Assembly: GCA_046704385.1 (NCBI GenBank)
Contig: JBJKSB010000107.1
Location: 1 to 25,712, forward strand
Direction: 5' to 3'
From: GH45 sp046704385
Lineage (GTDB): Bacteria; Bacteroidota; Bacteroidia; Bacteroidales; SZUA-534
Length of the DNA stretch: 25,712 nt
Part shown: positions 7,189 through 16,529 of the stretch, piece after piece
How the letters are laid out: each line of letters starts with the position of its first letter
Numbering within the stretch: the stretch's first letter is position 1
Notes under the pieces: model-generated
Told to the model about the DNA's origin: nothing
The model's input: the letters and a program-made list of their open reading frames with translations, nothing else
Database searches by the model: none
Program-made: the position numbers and the translations under genes

Positions 7189-7545
7189 TCAACCAAACCT
7201 CTCCTTCACGCTGGCATCAATAAAACTTTTTATAAAAATCATTATGGCCCAAAGACTTGCTACCATCATGGTTAATATTCTGAAAATTGCCATGGAATCG
7301 TCTCTCCAAATAACCCCTGTAAGCGGTTTCACTAATTCTATAAACACCAGCAAGGTTAATAAAACAACAATAAATACCGCTGTTTTATTTTTCTTTCTTA
7401 AGCCCTTATTCAACGCCAAAAAAAGAACACCAAAAACAACCGGTAAAAATTCTGATGCTGTATGTACATTAGAATCAAAATAACCCCACAATCCAAAAAT
7501 TATAAGAACTGCCGCATTTGCCAAACTAGAAACATACGGTTTCAT
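7189..7545 (-). CDS. Small four-helix membrane protein of unknown function
   Basis: A 118-residue protein with four predicted membrane helices at about residues 7-22, 33-47, 56-74 and 84-104. It has short positively charged loops (KGLRKKNK) that give an orientation. No signal peptide cleavage site or catalytic motif is visible. It stands alone on the minus strand, divergent from the GH31 gene, and converges with the patatin gene across the heptamer arrays. I do not recognise the family. The coding call is supported by the consistent hydrophobic pattern over the whole length and the sensible start. Confidence 0.65.
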   Translation of the reverse strand: MKPYVSSLANAAVLIIFGLWGYFDSNVHTASEFLPVVFGVLFLALNKGLRKKNKTAVFIVVLLTLLVFIELVKPLTGVIWRDDSMAIFRILTMMVASLWAIMIFIKSFIDASVKERFG

Positions 7546-7719
7546 AATTTCACTATTTAAATGTACTGCAGAGTAAACGTTCCATTTGAAACAATGGTTT
7601 TATTATTTACCACATTTAAGATATTTTTAACACTTAACTATCAATTCTTAAACCAACAAATCAATACAAATTTGATTTTATTTATCGCTTTTGCATCTGA
7701 ATAAATTAAATAAAAAGGC

Positions 7720-7727
7720 TATTTTTG
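7720..7727 (+). promoter_or_regulatory. Likely -7 promoter box of the GH31 gene
   Basis: TATTTTTG is an exact match to the Bacteroidota -7 consensus TAnnTTTG, 46 bases before the ATG at 7774. A TTG at 7691-7693 is 26 bases upstream of it, longer than usual, so the -33 element is doubtful. Confidence 0.45.
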
Positions 7728-7773
7728 CTTTCCCCTCAATTCCTATGATTAACAAACCTAAAGTGTTGGAATT

Positions 7774-10185
7774 ATGAAGAAATTATCACTAAAACTTGTT
7801 TTATTATCCCTGATTTTTGTTGGCTTATTCAGCCTGACTTTTGCCCAAAACTCTGCACGCAGTTATGTGGGCTACAAGCAAAATGTTGGCGAAGTGGATG
7901 TATCGGTATCCGATGGGGTTTATAAAATAGTTTATTACAATAAAAATGCGTTTCATGTGCTGTTTTATCCCAATAACACTGAGGTTAAAAATTTTTCGTA
8001 TGCCATAGTAAAAACGCCTGAAAAACCAGATTATCTGATAAAAGATGAATCGAATGTTTTAAAAATTGAATCGAAAGCGCTTAAAATATTTGTAACCAAA
8101 ACGCCATTCAATATCAGTTTTTACCGATATGCAGATTTATTATTTTCTGAAAATGAAGGTTACAGTAAAACCGACACTTCCCAAATAATGAGTTTTAAAA
8201 TTGAACCTGACGAAATTCTTTATGGTGCCGGCGAAAGGGTATTGGGAATGAATCACCGAGGATATGATCTTGAGCTTTATAATAAGGCACATTATGGATA
8301 TGAAACTCATTCGGAACTGATGAATTATACACTCCCCATGTATATTTCTTCAAAAAAGTATGCCGTATTGTTCGATAATGCTTCAAAAGGCCATCTTGAT
8401 CTTGACAGCAAAAAAACCAATACAGTGAAGTACGAAACGGTAAGTGGCACCATGAATTATATGGTTTTTTCAGGTGCCGACTGGTTCGATCTGACAAGCC
8501 AGATAACAAATATAACAGGCAAACAGCCCCTGCCACCACTTTGGGCTTTTGGCAATTTTAGCAGCAGATTTGGGTATCATAGCCAAAAACAAGTATTATC
8601 AACGGTCGATAAATTTTTTAAAGATGGCATTCCCGTTGAAGCTACAATTGTTGATATTTACTGGTTTGGAAAAGATATTAAGGGTTCCATGGGAAATCTC
8701 GACTGGTATCATGACAGCTTCCCCGACCCAACTTCCATGATAAATCAATTAAATAAAGAGGGGGTTAAAACTATTTTAGTTACCGAGCCATTTATTTTAA
8801 CCACTTCTGACCGTTGGCAGGAAGCCGTGGATAATAAAGTACTTTGCACCGATAAAGACGGGAATCCGTTTACGTATGACTTTTACTTTGGTCATACCGG
8901 GCTGATCGATATTTTTAAACCCGGGGCCCGCGAGTGGTTCTGGAATATTTACAAAGGACTGACCCAACAGGGTATTGGAGGCTGGTGGGGCGACCTGGGC
9001 GAACCTGAAGTTCATCCGGCCGCACTACAACATGTAAACGGTTCGGCCGATGAGGTTCACAATGCCTATGGTCATGAATGGACCAGGATGATTTATGAAG
9101 GTTATAAAAAAGATTTTTCCAACCAGCGTCCATTTATTTTGATGCGTTCCGGCTACGCCGGGTCGCAACGCTATGGTATAATCCCATGGACTGGCGACGT
9201 TAGCCAAACCTGGGGCGGACTGGTTCCTCAACCAGAACTGTCAATGCAAATGAATATGCAGGGAATTGCTTACGTACACAGCGACTTGGGTGGTTTTGCC
9301 GTTATGAATAAAACCATCGACAACGAACTTTATATAAGGTGGTTACAGTATGGCGTTTTTCAGCCCATTTACCGGCCCCACGCCCAGGAGCAAATACCTT
9401 CTGAACCCGTATTTCAGAATGACACGGTAATTGCTCATGTTAAAAAAGCGATTGAGCTCAGGTATAAATTATTACCCTACATTTATACCATGGCATTTGA
9501 TAACAACCAAACCGGGAAACCCCTGATGTACCCATTATTTTATATTGAACCTAAAAATAAAAAGTTGTTAACTTATGAGGATGCCTATATGTGGGGTGAT
9601 GCATTTTTGGTTTCACCCATTAAAGCACCTGGGGTTACCCAACAAAAAGTATATCTGCCGGCAGGTAACGGATGGACTGATTTTTATTCAGATAAGAGAT
9701 ATGATGGCGGACAGGAAATTACTACCGACGTAACTATTGACCATATTCCGGTTTTTGTAAAAGGCGGGTCTTTTTTACCCATGCTGAAAGAAGCGAAACA
9801 AACCAAAGATTATAGTTTAGCGAACTTCGACATGAATTACTATCCTGACAAAAAAGTATTCAGTTCAAGCTATAGTTTATATAATGATGATGGAGTTACC
9901 AACGAAAGTTATGAAAAGGGAATGTTTGAACAGTTTAATTTTGAAGCGCATAATAGTGAAAAGGTTCTAACCATAACGATTGAAAGAGTTACCGGTAAAA
10001 AACATAATAAAAACGACGAAAACCAGATTACATTCATTATTCATAACCTTGATGGGAAAGTTAAAAAGGTAATGATAAATGGCGAAAAATACCCTGAAAA
10101 AATTGCATTCGACGAATCGACTAAAACAGCCCGTTTCACCACCAATTTGAGGAATTATATTAAAAATATTGAAATATATTATTGA
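7774..10185 (+). CDS. Secreted glycoside hydrolase family 31 (alpha-glucosidase/alpha-xylosidase type)
   Basis: An 803-residue GH31 enzyme with an N-terminal signal peptide (cleavage near LTFAQ, residue 25), so it acts in the periplasm or outside. An N-terminal beta-sandwich (about 30-250, with the family segment LYGAGERVLGMNHRG) precedes the (beta/alpha)8 barrel. The nucleophile is Asp407 in GGWWGDLGEPEVHP and the acid/base is Asp475 in PWTGDVSQTWGG; FILMRSGYAGSQRYG and HSDLGGF are further GH31 motifs. The C-terminal part (about 600-803) holds beta domains. GH31 enzymes act by retention on alpha-glycosides, but the WWGDLGEPE signature does not by itself fix the substrate. There is no SusC/SusD pair or other glycosidase nearby, so it is not in a typical polysaccharide utilisation locus. 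Confidence 0.95.
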   Translation: MKKLSLKLVLLSLIFVGLFSLTFAQNSARSYVGYKQNVGEVDVSVSDGVYKIVYYNKNAFHVLFYPNNTEVKNFSYAIVKTPEKPDYLIKDESNVLKIESKALKIFVTKTPFNISFYRYADLLFSENEGYSKTDTSQIMSFKIEPDEILYGAGERVLGMNHRGYDLELYNKAHYGYETHSELMNYTLPMYISSKKYAVLFDNASKGHLDLDSKKTNTVKYETVSGTMNYMVFSGADWFDLTSQITNITGKQPLPPLWAFGNFSSRFGYHSQKQVLSTVDKFFKDGIPVEATIVDIYWFGKDIKGSMGNLDWYHDSFPDPTSMINQLNKEGVKTILVTEPFILTTSDRWQEAVDNKVLCTDKDGNPFTYDFYFGHTGLIDIFKPGAREWFWNIYKGLTQQGIGGWWGDLGEPEVHPAALQHVNGSADEVHNAYGHEWTRMIYEGYKKDFSNQRPFILMRSGYAGSQRYGIIPWTGDVSQTWGGLVPQPELSMQMNMQGIAYVHSDLGGFAVMNKTIDNELYIRWLQYGVFQPIYRPHAQEQIPSEPVFQNDTVIAHVKKAIELRYKLLPYIYTMAFDNNQTGKPLMYPLFYIEPKNKKLLTYEDAYMWGDAFLVSPIKAPGVTQQKVYLPAGNGWTDFYSDKRYDGGQEITTDVTIDHIPVFVKGGSFLPMLKEAKQTKDYSLANFDMNYYPDKKVFSSSYSLYNDDGVTNESYEKGMFEQFNFEAHNSEKVLTITIERVTGKKHNKNDENQITFIIHNLDGKVKKVMINGEKYPEKIAFDESTKTARFTTNLRNYIKNIEIYY

Positions 10186-10207
10186 TTTGGAATATTGATT
10201 AAAATAT

Positions 10208-10240
10208 AAGTGCCCAAGTAATCCCTGGGCACTTTTTTAT
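10208..10240 (+). terminator. Rho-independent terminator of the GH31 gene
   Basis: AAGTGCCCA (10208-10216) and TGGGCACTT (10226-10234) form a perfect 9-bp stem with a 9-base loop, followed by an unbroken T run at 10233-10239. It starts 22 bases after the GH31 stop and isolates that gene from the operon that follows. Confidence 0.9.
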
Positions 10241-10301
10241 TTTAAACAGGTGCATATTTATTTTGATAAATCACTATTATTGTAAAATAAATATAGCAAC
10301 T

Positions 10302-12425
10302 ATGAAACCTCACCACTCAATTTCAAGTTTAAAAAAAATCATTGAAGCTTTTGAAAGAAATAAAACAGAGTTTCCGGAACTTTTTAGTAACCGGAAAAAA
10401 CTTTCAAATTTAACGGGAAGTTGGTTTGTAGGACCAAAATTCGAAAACGGAGAATTGCTTAAAAATACCTTACAGACAATACTTGAAAGTAATAAAGAAT
10501 TTCGGGATTCGTATCATCCCGAAGACCCGGAGTATGTGACTCATCATATGAAAAACACGCCTGAATACAGAGACGATATTTCAGATTTTAAATTTGAATT
10601 ACAAAAAGTTCTTCAGGCACTTAAAGTATCGACTCCATTTTATAGTTACAGATCGTTAGGTCACATGAATTGGGAAATTAGTATTCCCGCTATTGCAGGA
10701 TATTTTGCAGGAATGCTATACAATCAAAATAATGTTGCACTTGAAGCGTCACCTGCAACTACAGCAATGGAACGTTCAGTGGCACATGATTTATGCGCAA
10801 TGCTAGGCTACTCAACTAAAAAGAATAAAAACATATCATGGGGACATATTACCTGTGATGGTTCTGTTGCAAATATTGAATCTGTATGGGCTTCAAGGAA
10901 TCTTAAATATTTTCCGGTTGGTATTTGCGAATTAATCAAAAACCAGCCTGAATTGAAAAATGCTTCCTCAATTACTATAAACCATAAAAAACTAATAAAT
11001 CTGACAACATGGGAATTACTAAATCTGACCGATAATGAATCATTGTCCTTAACGGATAATATACTGGAGTTATGCACTGACCTTACTGACGAAATACTGA
11101 ATACCTGGCTAAAACCCTTTTTAGTGCAAGAAATTGGTATGCTCCAATTTTATACTAAGTATTTGCAAAACACTAATTTACCGGTAATAATTGGTCCGGC
11201 ATCGGCACATTATTCATGGCCAAAAGCCAGCGCAATAATGGGTATAGGCGCTGAAAATTTCATCCGGGTTCCACTTGATAAACAAGCCCGAATGGATGTT
11301 AGCCAACTTGATGCTATACTTAAGAACTGCAATAAAAGTAAAATTCCTGTAATTGAAGTAGTTGCCGTAATTGGAACCACTGAAGAAGGTGCAATCGATA
11401 ATTTTGATGAAATTTTTAAACTTAAAGAAAAGTATTCAAAGCTGGGGCTAAACTTTCATTTGCATGCAGATGCTGCATGGGGAGGATATTTTGCATCTTG
11501 CCTGAAAGAAAATAAAATTGTTAATACAAATATTCCTGGTTTTGTTCCAAATCTTTCTCTAAGTAATTATTCAACAAAACAATTTAAAGCTTTATCCAAC
11601 GCCGATACTATAACTATCGACCCTCATAAGGCGGGTTATATACCCTATCCGGCCGGTTCATTATGTTATAAAGACAGCAGGTTAAAAAATTTAATTTCAT
11701 TTATTCCTTCTTATATTGATCACGGAAGCAATGAACCAAGTATGGGACTGTTTGGGATTGAAGGTTCAAAACCAGGCGCAGCAGCTGCATCTGTATTTCT
11801 TAGTCATAAAGTAATGCCTCCCAATGTTAATGGAATTGGAAAAGTTTTAGGTGAATCGCTATTCTCCACCAAATATTTTTATGCAGAATTGGTTGGTTTA
11901 GAGCATCCAAAATTTTCATGTTTTCCTATTGTGGAACCAATTTCAGGGTCGAAAGATTTCGTTAAAAAAAATATAATTGGAAAAACAAATCATGAAATAT
12001 ACCAAAACGAAGAGGCTATGAACTGGTTAAAAGAAAACGGTCAGGATACTACGATAATTAGTTACTTTTTTAATTTTAAAAATCAGGACGGGACTTTAAA
12101 TAATAATATTGATAAAATGAATCAATTTAATGAGAAGATTTATGAGAAACTTAGTATCCCTCCAGGAGCTTCACTTGACGATATAAGCAAAAACCTATTA
12201 TTTGTTACTTCCTCTGAATTTGATATCGATATCTATGGAGAAAATTTTATTAAACACCAGATGATTAAAGCCGGAATAAATCTGGAAAATAAACCTTTAA
12301 CTTTTTTAATTTCAACTATTATGTGTCCCTGGATCACTGCTACTGAAAAGGGTAATTACTACAACCAAATTATGGATGATATTTTACAAGCAATTGATGA
12401 AGTTTATACAGAACTAACCAAATAA
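10302..12425 (+). CDS. Group II PLP-dependent decarboxylase, tyrosine-decarboxylase-like
   Basis: The start is set at the ATG at 10302 (707 residues); the frame could begin at a TTG at 10263, but that only adds an unlikely 13-residue leader. The fold-type I decarboxylase features are present: GHITCDGSVANIESVWASRN for PLP phosphate binding, HADAAWGGYF with the PLP-pyridine Asp390, and the Schiff-base Lys443 in DPHKAGYIPYPAG. The sequence around that lysine is close in pattern to bacterial tyrosine decarboxylases (DPHK-x-GYIPY-x-AG). Those are about 620 residues, so this one is longer. It should convert an aromatic or acidic amino acid to its amine plus CO2; substrate is not decided by the motifs, and no amine antiporter is adjacent. 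It is first in an operon whose second gene starts 14 bases later. Confidence 0.88.
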   Translation: MKPHHSISSLKKIIEAFERNKTEFPELFSNRKKLSNLTGSWFVGPKFENGELLKNTLQTILESNKEFRDSYHPEDPEYVTHHMKNTPEYRDDISDFKFELQKVLQALKVSTPFYSYRSLGHMNWEISIPAIAGYFAGMLYNQNNVALEASPATTAMERSVAHDLCAMLGYSTKKNKNISWGHITCDGSVANIESVWASRNLKYFPVGICELIKNQPELKNASSITINHKKLINLTTWELLNLTDNESLSLTDNILELCTDLTDEILNTWLKPFLVQEIGMLQFYTKYLQNTNLPVIIGPASAHYSWPKASAIMGIGAENFIRVPLDKQARMDVSQLDAILKNCNKSKIPVIEVVAVIGTTEEGAIDNFDEIFKLKEKYSKLGLNFHLHADAAWGGYFASCLKENKIVNTNIPGFVPNLSLSNYSTKQFKALSNADTITIDPHKAGYIPYPAGSLCYKDSRLKNLISFIPSYIDHGSNEPSMGLFGIEGSKPGAAAASVFLSHKVMPPNVNGIGKVLGESLFSTKYFYAELVGLEHPKFSCFPIVEPISGSKDFVKKNIIGKTNHEIYQNEEAMNWLKENGQDTTIISYFFNFKNQDGTLNNNIDKMNQFNEKIYEKLSIPPGASLDDISKNLLFVTSSEFDIDIYGENFIKHQMIKAGINLENKPLTFLISTIMCPWITATEKGNYYNQIMDDILQAIDEVYTELTK

Positions 12426-12439
12426 TTAAATTCCATATT

Positions 12440-13189
12440 ATGCAAAAAATTCATGTAAACGAACTACTCCCGGGCGATCTAATACTTTGTCATGGGAAAG
12501 GCTTTATTTCAAACTCTATTATGATTATGGAAGAGGCTAATTATAGCCATTCAGCCATCTATTATGGTAACAATGAAATTCTTCATGCATACCCTCCTGA
12601 ACTTTGCAAAATTAATATTGAATTTCTTTTTAAGGAAGAAAAATTTCTGGATGCATTCAGACTTGTAAAAGACGGTTTTGAACCGGGCATGCCTGGTTTT
12701 CCAGTAGATCCAATTTTAGAGGTAGGCCTGAATTACATTGCAGAAAAAGAAAAATATGCCATGAGTCATTTATATTTATTGGGATTAGTAGCCTTTACCC
12801 GTGATATTCCTCTTCCAACTGAGGAAAAAGTAAAATTAAGGCAAAGAATAGATAAAACCATGCAAAAACTATTTGAAAAAATTGACCATAATAAACTCCC
12901 AATGGTATGCTCCGAGTTTGTTTATCGTTGCTTTTCAGAGGCTGATAAAAATGGAAAATATACTCCAGAAATTAATTATGGAAGCAATAAAAAAAATAGG
13001 CTAAAAGAAGCATTTGCAAAACTTGAAGAAGTTGACAATTTTAATGAAATTAGAAAACTTTTATTTAAAGTTGAGTTACTCGATCAAAGAAACGGTATAG
13101 AATTAAAAGATGTAGTACCCTCTTGTGTATCGCCAAAAGATTTATTTTTATCACCTAATTTTATACCTTTAGGTCGCATAATAAAATAG
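12440..13189 (+). CDS. Permuted NlpC/P60 (YaeF/YiiX-like) papain-fold enzyme
   Basis: A 249-residue protein without signal peptide. It shows the circularly permuted papain-like layout: an N-terminal LLPGDLILCHGKG strand-turn, the catalytic His37 in NYSHSAIYYG with an ILHAYP strand after it, and the nucleophile Cys157 far downstream in MVCSEFVYRCF. In ordinary NlpC/P60 proteins the cysteine comes first. Relatives include YiiX/YaeF-type peptidases and LRAT-like acyltransferases, so the reaction could be amide hydrolysis or acyl transfer. An inserted helical stretch (about 95-150) separates the two halves. It sits between the decarboxylase (14-base gap) and a sensor phosphatase (9-base gap), which suggests action on the decarboxylase product or on a lipid; this is inference. 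Confidence 0.8.
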   Translation: MQKIHVNELLPGDLILCHGKGFISNSIMIMEEANYSHSAIYYGNNEILHAYPPELCKINIEFLFKEEKFLDAFRLVKDGFEPGMPGFPVDPILEVGLNYIAEKEKYAMSHLYLLGLVAFTRDIPLPTEEKVKLRQRIDKTMQKLFEKIDHNKLPMVCSEFVYRCFSEADKNGKYTPEINYGSNKKNRLKEAFAKLEEVDNFNEIRKLLFKVELLDQRNGIELKDVVPSCVSPKDLFLSPNFIPLGRIIK

Positions 13190-13198
13190 GGTTTATTT

Positions 13199-15382
13199 GT
13201 GAGGCACATTTTATTTTTTTTACTAATTTTTGTTGGTTCAGCTTCTGCATTTTCAATAAATGTGCATTGTATTACCAATATAGGTAATCAACCTGTAAAT
13301 TTGATGAATTCTGCACTTTATTTTAAGGATACTTTGGGAACTAAAAATATTACAGATATCAAACGCCTTGATAAAAATAGTTTTTCACTTCTTTCTGATT
13401 ATACCGTAAAAAATCCAAAATCAGCAATTTGGGTCACCTTAATGATTGCTAATTATTCTGAAAATAACAGGTTCATTCTTAATTTAGCTGAATGGTTGGA
13501 TGGTGATACTATTGATGTTTATGTTTTTAAAGATGATTCACTTGTAAAAATTAGCAAAAGTGGCTATTTCAGAAAGGCCGGGGAGCTCGATTATACTTTT
13601 AATAATGCCGTTAGCAAAGCAGGTGTTTTTATACCATATTCTGATACTGTAACTGTTTTTGCACGATACAGAACATTTAGCGGATTTGGATCGAACCCGA
13701 AAATTTCTATTGAACACGAACCCATTGTTCTGCAAAACATCCGCAAACAAGGTATTACACAAGGAATATTCCAGGGATTAATATGGCTGATTGCAATTTT
13801 TTCACTGTCCTTTTTTGTCTTTCTACACGAACGCATTTACTTATATTATTTCTTTTATATAGCCATTTTTTCAATTTATTTTTTTGGGCAGGACGGTTTT
13901 TTGTTCGAAATGATTTTGCCTGATCACCCCAGTCTGGCTAATTTTATTTATGCTTTGGCAAGCATATCAAGTCCGACATTCTTTTTATTATTTACAAGAA
14001 AATTATTATTACATAAAAAGAAACTCTCATTCTGGGTAAAAGGTCACCTGTGGTTAATTATGGTATTTACTTTATTAATATTTACCACATTTATATCGCT
14101 CTGCTTTAACAATATTAAAATTGCTTTTTTGGTGGTAAACTTCGGAATTTTGATAAGTACATTCTACATGGTTCCTTTTGTAATAGGGCTTAGCAAATCA
14201 AATGATTACGAAGTACGATATGTACAATTGGCTTCATTAAGTGTACTCTTTTTCTCAGTATTGGGAGTTATCTCGCTTCAATTTAACATTAAATTTGGAA
14301 ATTTATCTTCATATCAAATCATGAAATTGGGTGTAACCATTGAGTTGATATTATTTAATATAGCTATTGCCTATCGTCTTTATACCAATGAAATCCAAAA
14401 ACGAACAGCACGCGAAAAACTTATTCATCAATTAAAAATCAATCAGGATATTAAAGACAGAATGAATGCAGATCTTGAAAATTTGGTAAAACTGAGAACT
14501 CAGGAACTTGAAAATCAAAATGCCGAAATATTAGCTCAGCGTGATGATATTTATCAGAAAAACAGGCTACTTGAAGATAAGAATCATGAAATAATTGCAC
14601 AGAAAGAAACCATTGAACGAAGTCATAAACTTTTAACCGATAGTTTAAACTATGCCCGGATCATTCAAAATGCTATCATACCTCCTATAAATTCACTAGG
14701 TGAAATTTTTAATGATTACTTCCTGTTCAGCCGACCAAAGGATGTAGTAAGTGGTGATTTCTATTGGATTAAACACAACGCTAGTAAATCAATGGTTGTG
14801 CTTGCAGATTGTACCGGGCATGGAGTTCCGGGAGCAATGCTCAGCATTTTGGGAGTAACCGGTTTGGAAAAAATTGCACAGGACCCTAATAATTTTAAGC
14901 CAAAAACAACACTGGAAATATTAAGAAAAGATATCATTACATCGTTGAGGCAGGAAAATGAAAAAATTGCCAGAGATGGTATGGATATGGCTATTTGCTT
15001 AATTGATACTTCAACTCATGAATTAATATTTTCAAGTGCACATCAACCTGGCTTAATCGTAAGAAATGGTGAAATTATTAAACTTGAAGCCTCTCCTCAG
15101 CCCATTGGCCGATACTTAAAAGAAACGCCTTTTGAACAGGTTAGCCTTGAACTAAAAAATAACGATATGATCTACCTCTATACTGACGGATTCTTTGATC
15201 AATTGGGAGGTAGTTACACAAAAAAATTCATGTCAGGACGATTTAAGGACACCTTACTGGATATCCATCAAATGGATTGCAAACAGCAACTTAATTTTCT
15301 GAAACTTACCTTAAATAATTGGATGGGCGATAACGAGCAGACGGATGATATCACTATTCTGGGTATTCGTTACAGAAAATAA
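13199..15382 (+). CDS. 7TMR-DISM receptor with coiled coil and SpoIIE-type PP2C phosphatase
   Basis: A 727-residue signalling protein starting at GTG 13199; this start gives a good signal peptide (RHILFFLLIFVGSASA). Residues about 40-175 form an extracytoplasmic 7TMR-DISMED2-like beta domain, about 185-395 hold seven hydrophobic helices (7TMR-DISM), 400-482 are a coiled coil, and 485-727 a SpoIIE/PP2C domain. Metal-binding aspartates are visible in VSGDFYWI (Asp520), ADCTGHGVPGAM (Asp537), YLYTDGFFDQLG and TDDITILGIRYR. Such proteins are thought to sense an external ligand and dephosphorylate a cytoplasmic target, often an anti-sigma-factor antagonist; no such partner lies in the window. The gene ends the three-gene operon. 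Confidence 0.92.
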   Translation: MRHILFFLLIFVGSASAFSINVHCITNIGNQPVNLMNSALYFKDTLGTKNITDIKRLDKNSFSLLSDYTVKNPKSAIWVTLMIANYSENNRFILNLAEWLDGDTIDVYVFKDDSLVKISKSGYFRKAGELDYTFNNAVSKAGVFIPYSDTVTVFARYRTFSGFGSNPKISIEHEPIVLQNIRKQGITQGIFQGLIWLIAIFSLSFFVFLHERIYLYYFFYIAIFSIYFFGQDGFLFEMILPDHPSLANFIYALASISSPTFFLLFTRKLLLHKKKLSFWVKGHLWLIMVFTLLIFTTFISLCFNNIKIAFLVVNFGILISTFYMVPFVIGLSKSNDYEVRYVQLASLSVLFFSVLGVISLQFNIKFGNLSSYQIMKLGVTIELILFNIAIAYRLYTNEIQKRTAREKLIHQLKINQDIKDRMNADLENLVKLRTQELENQNAEILAQRDDIYQKNRLLEDKNHEIIAQKETIERSHKLLTDSLNYARIIQNAIIPPINSLGEIFNDYFLFSRPKDVVSGDFYWIKHNASKSMVVLADCTGHGVPGAMLSILGVTGLEKIAQDPNNFKPKTTLEILRKDIITSLRQENEKIARDGMDMAICLIDTSTHELIFSSAHQPGLIVRNGEIIKLEASPQPIGRYLKETPFEQVSLELKNNDMIYLYTDGFFDQLGGSYTKKFMSGRFKDTLLDIHQMDCKQQLNFLKLTLNNWMGDNEQTDDITILGIRYRK

Positions 15383-15421
15383 TATTTTACTTCCCCATAA
15401 ACTAACAATCAGCCTTTTCGC

Positions 15422-15429
15422 TATTTTTG
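15422..15429 (+). promoter_or_regulatory. Likely -7 promoter box of the DUF486 gene
   Basis: TATTTTTG matches TAnnTTTG exactly and lies 25 bases before the ATG at 15455. The surrounding word CTATTTTTGCT is the same as at the GH31 promoter. No clear TTG is seen at the -33 position. Confidence 0.5.
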
Positions 15430-15454
15430 CTCACTAATTTTTTGCATTTATTAT

Positions 15455-15823
15455 ATGAAAATGCTGGCAACAATTGGGTTATTAACCCTTTCGAATACGT
15501 TTATGACCTTTGCATGGTACGGACATCTTAAGTTCAGGGAAATGAAATGGTTTTCAGCTCTGCCCCTGGTTGTTGTTATTCTGATTAGCTGGGGTATTGC
15601 ACTGTTCGAATATTTCTTCCAGGTACCGGCAAACAGAATCGGTTTTAACGAAAACGGAGGCCCGTTTTCATTGGTTCAGTTAAAAGTAATACAGGAAGTT
15701 ATCACGCTTACAATATTTACACTTTTTACCCTGACATTTTTTAAGAATGAGACCTTTCGATTAAATCATCTTATAGGCTTCATATTTCTTATTTTAGCTG
15801 TATATTTTATCTTTAAGAAATAA
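15455..15823 (+). CDS. DUF486 (DMT-like) small membrane protein
   Basis: A 122-residue protein with four membrane helices (about residues 4-20, 34-53, 71-94 and 102-119). It matches the DUF486 family: an N-terminal half with FMTFAWYGHLKF, a WGIALFEYFFQVPANRIG segment, and the conserved FNENGGPFSLVQLKVIQEVITL. DUF486 proteins are grouped with drug/metabolite transporter-like proteins and have four helices, like small multidrug resistance proteins, but no substrate is established. It has its own apparent promoter and converges with a lipoprotein gene. Confidence 0.92.
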   Translation: MKMLATIGLLTLSNTFMTFAWYGHLKFREMKWFSALPLVVVILISWGIALFEYFFQVPANRIGFNENGGPFSLVQLKVIQEVITLTIFTLFTLTFFKNETFRLNHLIGFIFLILAVYFIFKK

Positions 15824-15931
15824 TTTATGACCCCATAATAGTAATATAAAAACTAATTTCATTTATTTATCACCGGGAATGAAGCACAAAATTTAGTTAG
15901 TTGAGAAACTCCGTTTTTGATTATATTTTAA

Positions 15932-16381
15932 CTATTCAGTTCCGTCGTTATTGGCCGAATGTGTAGAATGATAAAACTGAACCTGCCAGTTTCCGTTATC
16001 TTTAACAAACGTGGCACTTTCAATAAATTTCATAACGATAGTAGTATCAGGGAATACAAAAGTTCCCACATTATGAAACTGTGCATGAGCCGTATTTTCA
16101 TCTACAATTAAATGCAAATCCGACAATGCATAAGTAATTTTAACACTATCGTACTCCTCAAGCTTACGGGAAAATTCCTTAAAATCCCAAACCAGTCCGT
16201 TTTCGTAAATAACAAAATCGTCCTTGGTCAAATTATCAAGTTCACCAAAGTTTTTATCCTGAACAGCAGTGATAAAATCGTTAAGCACCTGCTTAACCAC
16301 TTTTTCATCGTGAACTTTGTTCTGGTGCGATGCACAACCAACCACCAGCAAAACCAGTAATGTATAGGCCAGATTTTTCAT
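15932..16381 (-). CDS. Lipoprotein with a SnoaL/DUF4440-like domain
   Basis: A 149-residue protein with a lipoprotein signal peptide; the lipobox VVGC places the lipidated cysteine at residue 16. The rest (about 25-143) reads as one cone-shaped NTF2-like domain: an N-terminal helix (KVVKQVLNDFITAVQDKNF), LDNLTKDDFVIYENGLVWDF, and C-terminal strands including AHAQFHNVGTFVF and SATFVKDNGNWQVQFYHST. DUF4440 proteins bind small ligands or act as simple enzymes or stress proteins; nothing here fixes the role. It is monocistronic, with free sequence on both sides. Confidence 0.82.
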   Translation of the reverse strand: MKNLAYTLLVLLVVGCASHQNKVHDEKVVKQVLNDFITAVQDKNFGELDNLTKDDFVIYENGLVWDFKEFSRKLEEYDSVKITYALSDLHLIVDENTAHAQFHNVGTFVFPDTTIVMKFIESATFVKDNGNWQVQFYHSTHSANNDGTE

Positions 16382-16470
16382 AACACAAGAGTTTAAGCGT
16401 TATTAATTCCATTTGCCTAATTAAATTACAAAAAAGTATTCAGAAATTAAAGTCAGATACCGTTCGTAAT

Positions 16471-16504
16471 AAAAAAAATAAAAAAACCCGGCCAAACCGG
16501 GTTT
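16471..16504 (-). terminator. Rho-independent terminator of folD
   Basis: AAACCCGG (16484-16491) and CCGGGTTT (16497-16504) form an 8-bp stem with a 5-base loop. On the minus strand it is followed by a long T tract (the A-rich 16471-16489 on the plus strand). It starts 25 bases after the folD stop. Confidence 0.9.
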
Positions 16505-16529
16505 ATAAAATACTTATAATCAGTAGTTA

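Noticed and set aside
10263..10301. TTG-initiated 13-residue extension of the PLP decarboxylase
   Set aside because: The extension has no family similarity and an ATG with a normal N-terminus follows at 10302.
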